A DNA stretch of 64,000 bases from Purshia tridentata (lineage: Eukaryota > Streptophyta > Magnoliopsida > Rosales > Rosaceae): positions 1 to 64,000 of the forward strand of contig QANT01004876.1 of the NCBI GenBank assembly GCA_003254885.1, in the 5' to 3' direction. A program made the position numbers and the translations under genes. This document shows positions 59,247 to 64,000 of this stretch, piece after piece. The notes beneath the pieces are model-generated. The model did not search any database and was not told the origin of the DNA. It worked only from the letters and a program-made list of their open reading frames with translations. Positions within the stretch are counted from its first letter, which is position 1. Each line of letters begins with the position of its first letter.

Positions 59247-62200
59247 TCAAAGGGGAAAGCTTCCTGTCATCCGAATATGGTCAAGGGTCCTCCTTAGACC
59301 AAACTTTAGCACTGCTTGGTTACCTATTCTGAATCCTTCTCCATAAGCTTGTGATGAATCTGACTCAATTTGGTGTTTAAAAAAGTCACCAAGCTTCTTC
59401 TCAAAGTCAGACCGTTTACCCTTCTTAGATGATCCTGAACTAGATGAGGATGATGATGATGAGGAGGAAGACGATGATGATGAGGCAAAATTACTTCCAG
59501 GCAAAGAATACATCTCAGCCTCCAGCCACATATGGGCCAACACTTGGCAGATACCTTCTTCGACCTCAGGGCTCAGATTTGGATAACCTGCCAAAGAACC
59601 TATCAGTAAACCAAAGCTATTAAAAGAAACTATCCCAATACGATACATGGCATATAGTGCAGGGCAGACACCTTTAAGCCTTAGCCATGCATGCATCATC
59701 TCATGAGCCAGAATTGACCCTGTCAACAACCTGCGTTTGTAGAAGTTTTAGGTCATAACAATTAGAAGCACGAATCAGGATGATGGATGGGTATAAAGAA
59801 GAAGCCAGAGAAACTTTACCTAGGAAGGCCATACAATATGAGAATTGCTGTTACTTCACAGCGACGAGTCAGCCTATAAGGCTCAGTTACCATGTCTATC
59901 ATCCGGTAGCCTGCTCCAATCTTCGGCCTCCTTAAAATCTGTAACATGGTAAGAGATAGACAGAGAATCTTATCCAATGAACTGATAGCTTAATGAACAT
60001 AAATGACAATTTTACAGCTATCAATTGGGGGAGAACAAATGCCTACAGTGGTAACAGTCTGTTCTTCTGACAAGCATAGTCCTCTAGTCTCCGGAAAATG
60101 ATGATGACCCTGCCCACAGTAAAGGAAAAAGTTCATATAAACATTACACTGAAGAAATGAAAAATGCACATTGTTTTTTAAACTTGAAAGTTCTAATGCA
60201 TTGGCTTTACATTCTTTTCTCCCTCCATGGCCTCGTTTAGTGCTTGTCTCTCAACCAAGAGCATTGGAACTTGCTGCTCCACTTTCATATTTAAACCTTC
60301 ATAAAATTCTTGTATTTCAAGGTAAAGGGGTTGGCATTCATGAGTATCCATAATTGCCGAGTCTAGACACTCCAAACATAACTTCCGACCATCATCAAGT
60401 AACAAATATCTTGTGTCCCTGGGCTGCAAGGTTGAGAGGTATATCATTACCAAAAATAATTGAAAATTGACACTTGCAGAAAAATGCCCTGCATGTAGTG
60501 GTTGCGGTTCTCTTGTATCTTTTTCAAAATCTTCAGGATTTATTGTTTGGGTGAAAAGTGGAGGGGCTATGTATTCATGAACTGACCTCCATTCTTTCAC
60601 AGCTACAACATCGAGGAGTCCTATCGCGCTCATGAGAGGGGCAGTATTTTTGTAGCCAGAAAGGATGTGCCCTGTACTCAATAAGACCAGCTGAATTTGT
60701 TGGGATCTGCAGAAAGAACAATGATATAGAATAGTTCAAGACCTAAATGATTTGTGTGATGGCCAAGAGGAATAATTTTAAAAAGACATACTTCACTCTA
60801 TCTAAATATATTGTACACTAAAAATCTTGATGATAATATTCATATTTGAAAAAAATTAAGAAAGCAAAACAGAAGAACCAGCAACATAGACAACTAGTCC
60901 TAAAATTTTTAAACAAATGCAAATGTATTGCCTTACACCTGTCCAGCCAGTAGACAGAACCATCAACAAGGCTATTCAAAAAGTTGTGTTGTATTTAAGG
61001 CCACTTCACCAGACTAGTAGGAAAAAACAACTAACTGATTTGAAACTTTCACATAAAAAAATTTTAAAATTAAAAAAAAAAAAAAGAACAGAAAACCAAG
61101 CACCATTGAATAATTTCTTTTATTCCCATAGTAAGGTACATTTTTACTTTGGCTTATTGAACATGAGCCTGCCAACTTTGAGCAAGTTTTATAATCAGCC
61201 GACATACTATGATCCTGTTGAGAGATATCCCATATTGAAGATATGAGGGCCTTGCTAGTGGTTTATAAGGATTTGGGCTACTCCTCCCATTTCCAATTGG
61301 TTTTGGGATGGATGCCTAGATTCCTTCATGGTATCAGAACAAGTTATTCACGTGATGGGCCCAAACGGGCCACACGTGCTCCCACGTCACCCAATATAAA
61401 TTGTCCACGTGTTAGGCTTGAAATGATGCCACACGTGCGATGGTGTGTTGAGAGATATCCTACATTGAATATGAGAGGGCCTTGCTAGTGGTTTATAAGG
61501 ATTTGGGCTACTCCTCTCAGTGCCAATTGGTTTTGGGATGAATGCCTAGATTCCTTAATGGTATTAGAGTCAGGTTAACACGTGATGAGCCTAAAAGGCC
61601 ACACGTGCTCTCACGTCACCCAATATAAATTGTCCACGTGTTAGGCTTGAAATGATGTCACACGTGCGGGGGCATGTTGAGAGATATCCCACATTGATGA
61701 TGTGAGGGTCTTACTTTTGGTTTATAAGGATTTGGGCTACTCCTCCCATTGCCAATTGGTTTTGGAATGGATGCCTAGATTTTTTCAGATCCTAGCAAGA
61801 CATCCCATTCAAACTTTGTTTCAGAAGAGGTTAAATGATTAGATCATCAGAAGCATACATTAATTACCAGCTCCTGGAGTTCCTATTAGCCTAGACATGG
61901 ATCTCTACAATCAATCTGTTTTTATTATAAGCAAATAAAAAAGAAAGAGAAAGCTGTATGTAGTTAATAATACTACAATACATACATCTTCAAGTCAATA
62001 CAAATAATGCACTTACCAAATGGAAATGCTACATCATTAAAGAACTAAACAAGAGAGACACTTACAAAATTCTTGCAAACATCACATCTTGGGTGATGCT
62101 GCTCCTTGTAGCAGGATTTGTGGTAAGGACGACTCCCAGACATAGAAAACTGTCACAGAAAGGAGATCTAAAAATAAGCAATATGAATACAATTTATATA

Positions 62201-63782
62201 ACACGCATATACCATTATAAAAAATCTCAGCCAGGCATTCAAGCATTTTGGCATCCAATTCCAAAGAAAATCTTAGTGAACTAGAACTACATTTGGACCT
62301 CATAATCTGTAATTGGAAGATTGCAAGCATGGCAGCAAAAACAATCTGGATGCCAAACAGCACCCATGCAACTCAAATACCGCCCATGGCCAATCTCCAA
62401 TTTGCAGCCAGCACATATCCTGCAAGCAACAAACTTCAACCTCGTCAGGTTTCATTACTATCTGTGGAATACAGTTATAAAATTACAAGAAATGCAAGAG
62501 TCAACTCTAAAGACTCTTATTTAAAGTAAATCTCCCATGTGAAATCACAGAGTTATATAATGTCTTGCACCTCCAAGTCGTCATAATTATAACAAAACAG
62601 CTTCAAAATATTTGTTATGCATATCTTCTCTTGTTATTTGAGAGACACAGGTTTTGCAAAGGATAAAACTATATGAACACATTTGTCTCATTCTCAGACA
62701 AGTTGCCCATTTTGTCATACGACTTGTACATTTTGTATCCATTAATACTAAATAGGTTGAAAATCAGCAGGTGTCTTAATGTATTTAATTAAACATGTGC
62801 GCAGCAAGCTACAGAGATACCTAGCTCCTCTATAAGAAATTGAAAATTCTCTTGTTCTTTTTCTTTCTTTGGATCCACATCGTTCACTTATTTGGAAATG
62901 TTCACAATTGAGCAAATTTTACTTGTCTTCGAAGTTAATAAGAACTTATGGAGAACAGGAATCGGCATACTGCAGTAGTCAGTTTACTAGACTAGATTCA
63001 AGAGATAGAGCAAGGTGACCACACTTACCTGCTGTACCCAGATCCAGATGGATAGAAGAATGGATAAGGTTGAAATATACTGCCATTATTATTTCGGGGA
63101 GGAGAATCCACATTCAAACTTTCTTGAATAGCCTTTGCAAGTTGTTCATCTTCCTCCAATTGAACTTTAGCACGTTGCTCATCTTCCTCATATTGAACTT
63201 TGGCAGGTTGTTCATCTTCATCGTCTTGAACTTTGGCAGGTTGTTCACCATCATCCGATTCAACTTTGGCAGGTTGTTCATCGTCGGATTCAACTTTGGC
63301 AGGTTGTTCATCCTCCTCCGATTGAGATTCATCTTCTGAAAAATAAATAGGCAAATGGGTACCTTATAAATCAAAACTGAGACAACACCTGAAAATTTAC
63401 TGATTAAGCCCCCTTAGTTGACCCCAGTTATACACAATTTACATCCTAAGCAAAATGGAAACTGTCACAATATCCATTATGCTTAACGTTGACAGTGTCA
63501 CAATATGCATCCTAAAGCATTTTGCACGATGTGACAATGTCCCATATCTAGCACTAGTAGCTATTAACCCTGGCATGAAAAGTAAGGGAAAGGTATTAAG
63601 ATTCCAAGAAATTCAGTTAGTCGATTATATTCCAGTCAGAAAACTCTTCTAGACTTCATTCATGCAACATATGAAAGGTACCAGTTACTCTTTGCTCATT
63701 GGTGAAACTCACCAATTACTTTTTTTCCTTTGAGATCTTGTTCTGAAAGGGACAGTGCAATAGCACAATCAATATCTTCTTC
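59247..63782 (-). CDS. DAR1: DA1-RELATED (DAR1-like) ubiquitin-activated LIM peptidase, 5' partial
   Basis: DA1-family metallopeptidase that limits organ growth by cleaving regulators of proliferation; activated by ubiquitination. Ten exons on the - strand: 63713..63782, 63029..63335, 62299..62419, 62066..62149, 60587..60706, 60211..60423, 60047..60109, 59820..59938, 59672..59730, 59247..59587. All join in frame, 498 aa; the N-terminal exon(s) lie beyond the right edge. Order: UIM ([16 protein letters not shown]), acidic repeats, second UIM ([14 protein letters not shown]), LIM domain ([10 protein letters not shown] to CDVCKNF), a second Cys/His cluster (KYCPSH to CCSCERM), the DA1 block with [12 protein letters not shown]-like [14 protein letters not shown], zinc-peptidase motif [17 protein letters not shown], then a Ser run of about 16 residues and the conserved tail [10 protein letters not shown]. 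Peptidase and LIM ligands look intact. One intron (60707..62065) contains an old TRIM array. Memory match: At4g36860. Confidence 0.92.
59588..59671 (-). other. 84-base in-frame intron within the peptidase domain
   Basis: Donor AAAG/GTGTCTGCC and acceptor TTGGCAG/GTTATCC. The length is a multiple of three and the intron has no stop in the reading frame, so an unspliced transcript would insert 28 residues between [12 protein letters not shown] and [14 protein letters not shown]. Family alignment favours splicing: known DA1 proteins have no such insert. Confidence 0.8.
61216..61787 (+). mobile_element. Three-LTR TRIM retroelement array (fossil)
   Basis: Terminal-repeat retrotransposon in miniature. 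Three copies of a 113-base LTR at 61216..61328, 61446..61558 and 61675..61787 start TGTTGAGAGATATCC and are separated by two internal segments of about 116 bases. A primer-binding-site-like TGGTATCAGAAC follows the first LTR, and a G-rich tract precedes the last. The target duplication GATCC is perfect at 61211..61215 and 61788..61792, so the whole array entered or grew between one pair of duplications. No coding capacity. The LTRs differ by roughly a tenth, suggesting an insertion some millions of years old. It lies opposite to the DAR1-like gene, inside its intron. Confidence 0.85.
63115..63320 (-). repeat. UIM-like acidic repeat array within the DAR1-like gene
   Basis: Six successive units of 10-12 residues with the core DEQxAKV (EQPAKV four times, EQRAKV once, EQLAKA once), visible in DNA as a repeated TTTGGCAGGTTGTTCATC. 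Only the last (63115..63156) is a full ubiquitin-interacting motif with AIxxSL. Confidence 0.85.
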
Positions 63783-64000
63783 CTGCAGTCCAAAATCATA
63801 GAGTTAGCATATACAATATTATGAAATAGCTAGCATGATCATTATGCAGGAATATTCAGATTTTGAATCATCACACTACTTCTATAAATTAACTTGTGAT
63901 GGGTAGATAGATATCAATCTACCTACTGTGATAAAAAAAAGCTAGCCCATTATGTAATTACACGTGTAGGAAGAGCAATAAAAGAAATTATATAGACGTC

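Noticed and set aside
60424-60586. Exon-like reading through the DAR1 intron (a 162-codon frame)
   Set aside because: The true upstream exon (60587-60706) is read in a different frame and carries the Cys/His residues of the domain; the through-frame does not match the family.
1-64000. CRISPR arrays, bacterial operons, tRNA or rRNA genes
   Set aside because: The sequence is plant nuclear DNA; no spaced identical repeats of CRISPR type and no convincing tRNA or rRNA motifs were seen by eye. A tRNAscan or Rfam search was not possible.

Overview
This is nuclear DNA of a dicot plant. The evidence is GT-AG introns, AT-rich intergenic DNA with foldback transposons, and plant-only families such as GATL, COR413, P-class PPR, LysM receptor kinases and DA1-type peptidases. 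Two NFP/NFR5-type LysM receptors suggest a rosid, plausibly from the Rosales/Fabales side (Rosaceae would fit). They argue against Brassicaceae, which lack this receptor type. The species cannot be fixed by eye.

Layout: (1) 2.4-4.9 kb, mitochondrial calcium uniporter (MCU), + strand, two exons. (2) 9.3-10.3 kb, ELO-type fatty-acid elongase-like protein, - strand. (3) 14.2-15.7 kb, RMA-type RING membrane-anchor E3 ligase, + strand, with a 5'UTR intron. (4) 21.3-22.3 kb, intronless GT8 GATL glycosyltransferase. (5) 27.9-30.8 kb, 12-exon PQ-loop transporter, - strand, reconstructed here exon by exon (380 aa). (6) 37.1-37.8 kb, CML41-like calmodulin-like protein. (7) 39.8-41.4 kb, COR413 cold-acclimation membrane protein, four exons. 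(8) 42.3-54.8 kb, four intronless LysM receptor-like kinases: LYK5-like and LYK4-like on +, then two NFP/NFR5-like genes on -. (9) 56.0-58.0 kb, a PPR protein, - strand. (10) 59.2 kb to the right edge, a DA1-RELATED (DAR1-like) LIM/UIM peptidase, - strand, ten exons recovered, N-terminus outside the window.

The LysM block is the main point of interest. All four receptors have a degenerate DFG motif, and the two NFP-like ones also lack most of the activation segment. They therefore look like ligand-binding pseudokinase co-receptors of chitin and lipo-chitooligosaccharide signalling that need an active LYK/CERK1-type kinase encoded elsewhere. A CML41-like gene, a family linked to plasmodesmal immune closure, lies 4.6 kb from LYK5.

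From memory, gene content matches two duplicated Arabidopsis segments: At4g36820-At4g36860 (MCU, HOS3 elongase, PQ-loop, DAR1) and At2g23770-At2g23790 (LYK4, RING, MCU), with COR413 genes near both. The window looks like the unduplicated ancestral block.

Non-genic structure: two near-complete foldback MITEs of one family with 9-bp target duplications plus a one-armed copy, another foldback element, a 54-bp minisatellite, two simple tandem duplications, a LINE relic, and an old three-LTR TRIM array inside a DAR1 intron. Single Ns at three places sit next to homopolymers, and two of them are flanked by duplicated sequence, which suggests assembly joins.
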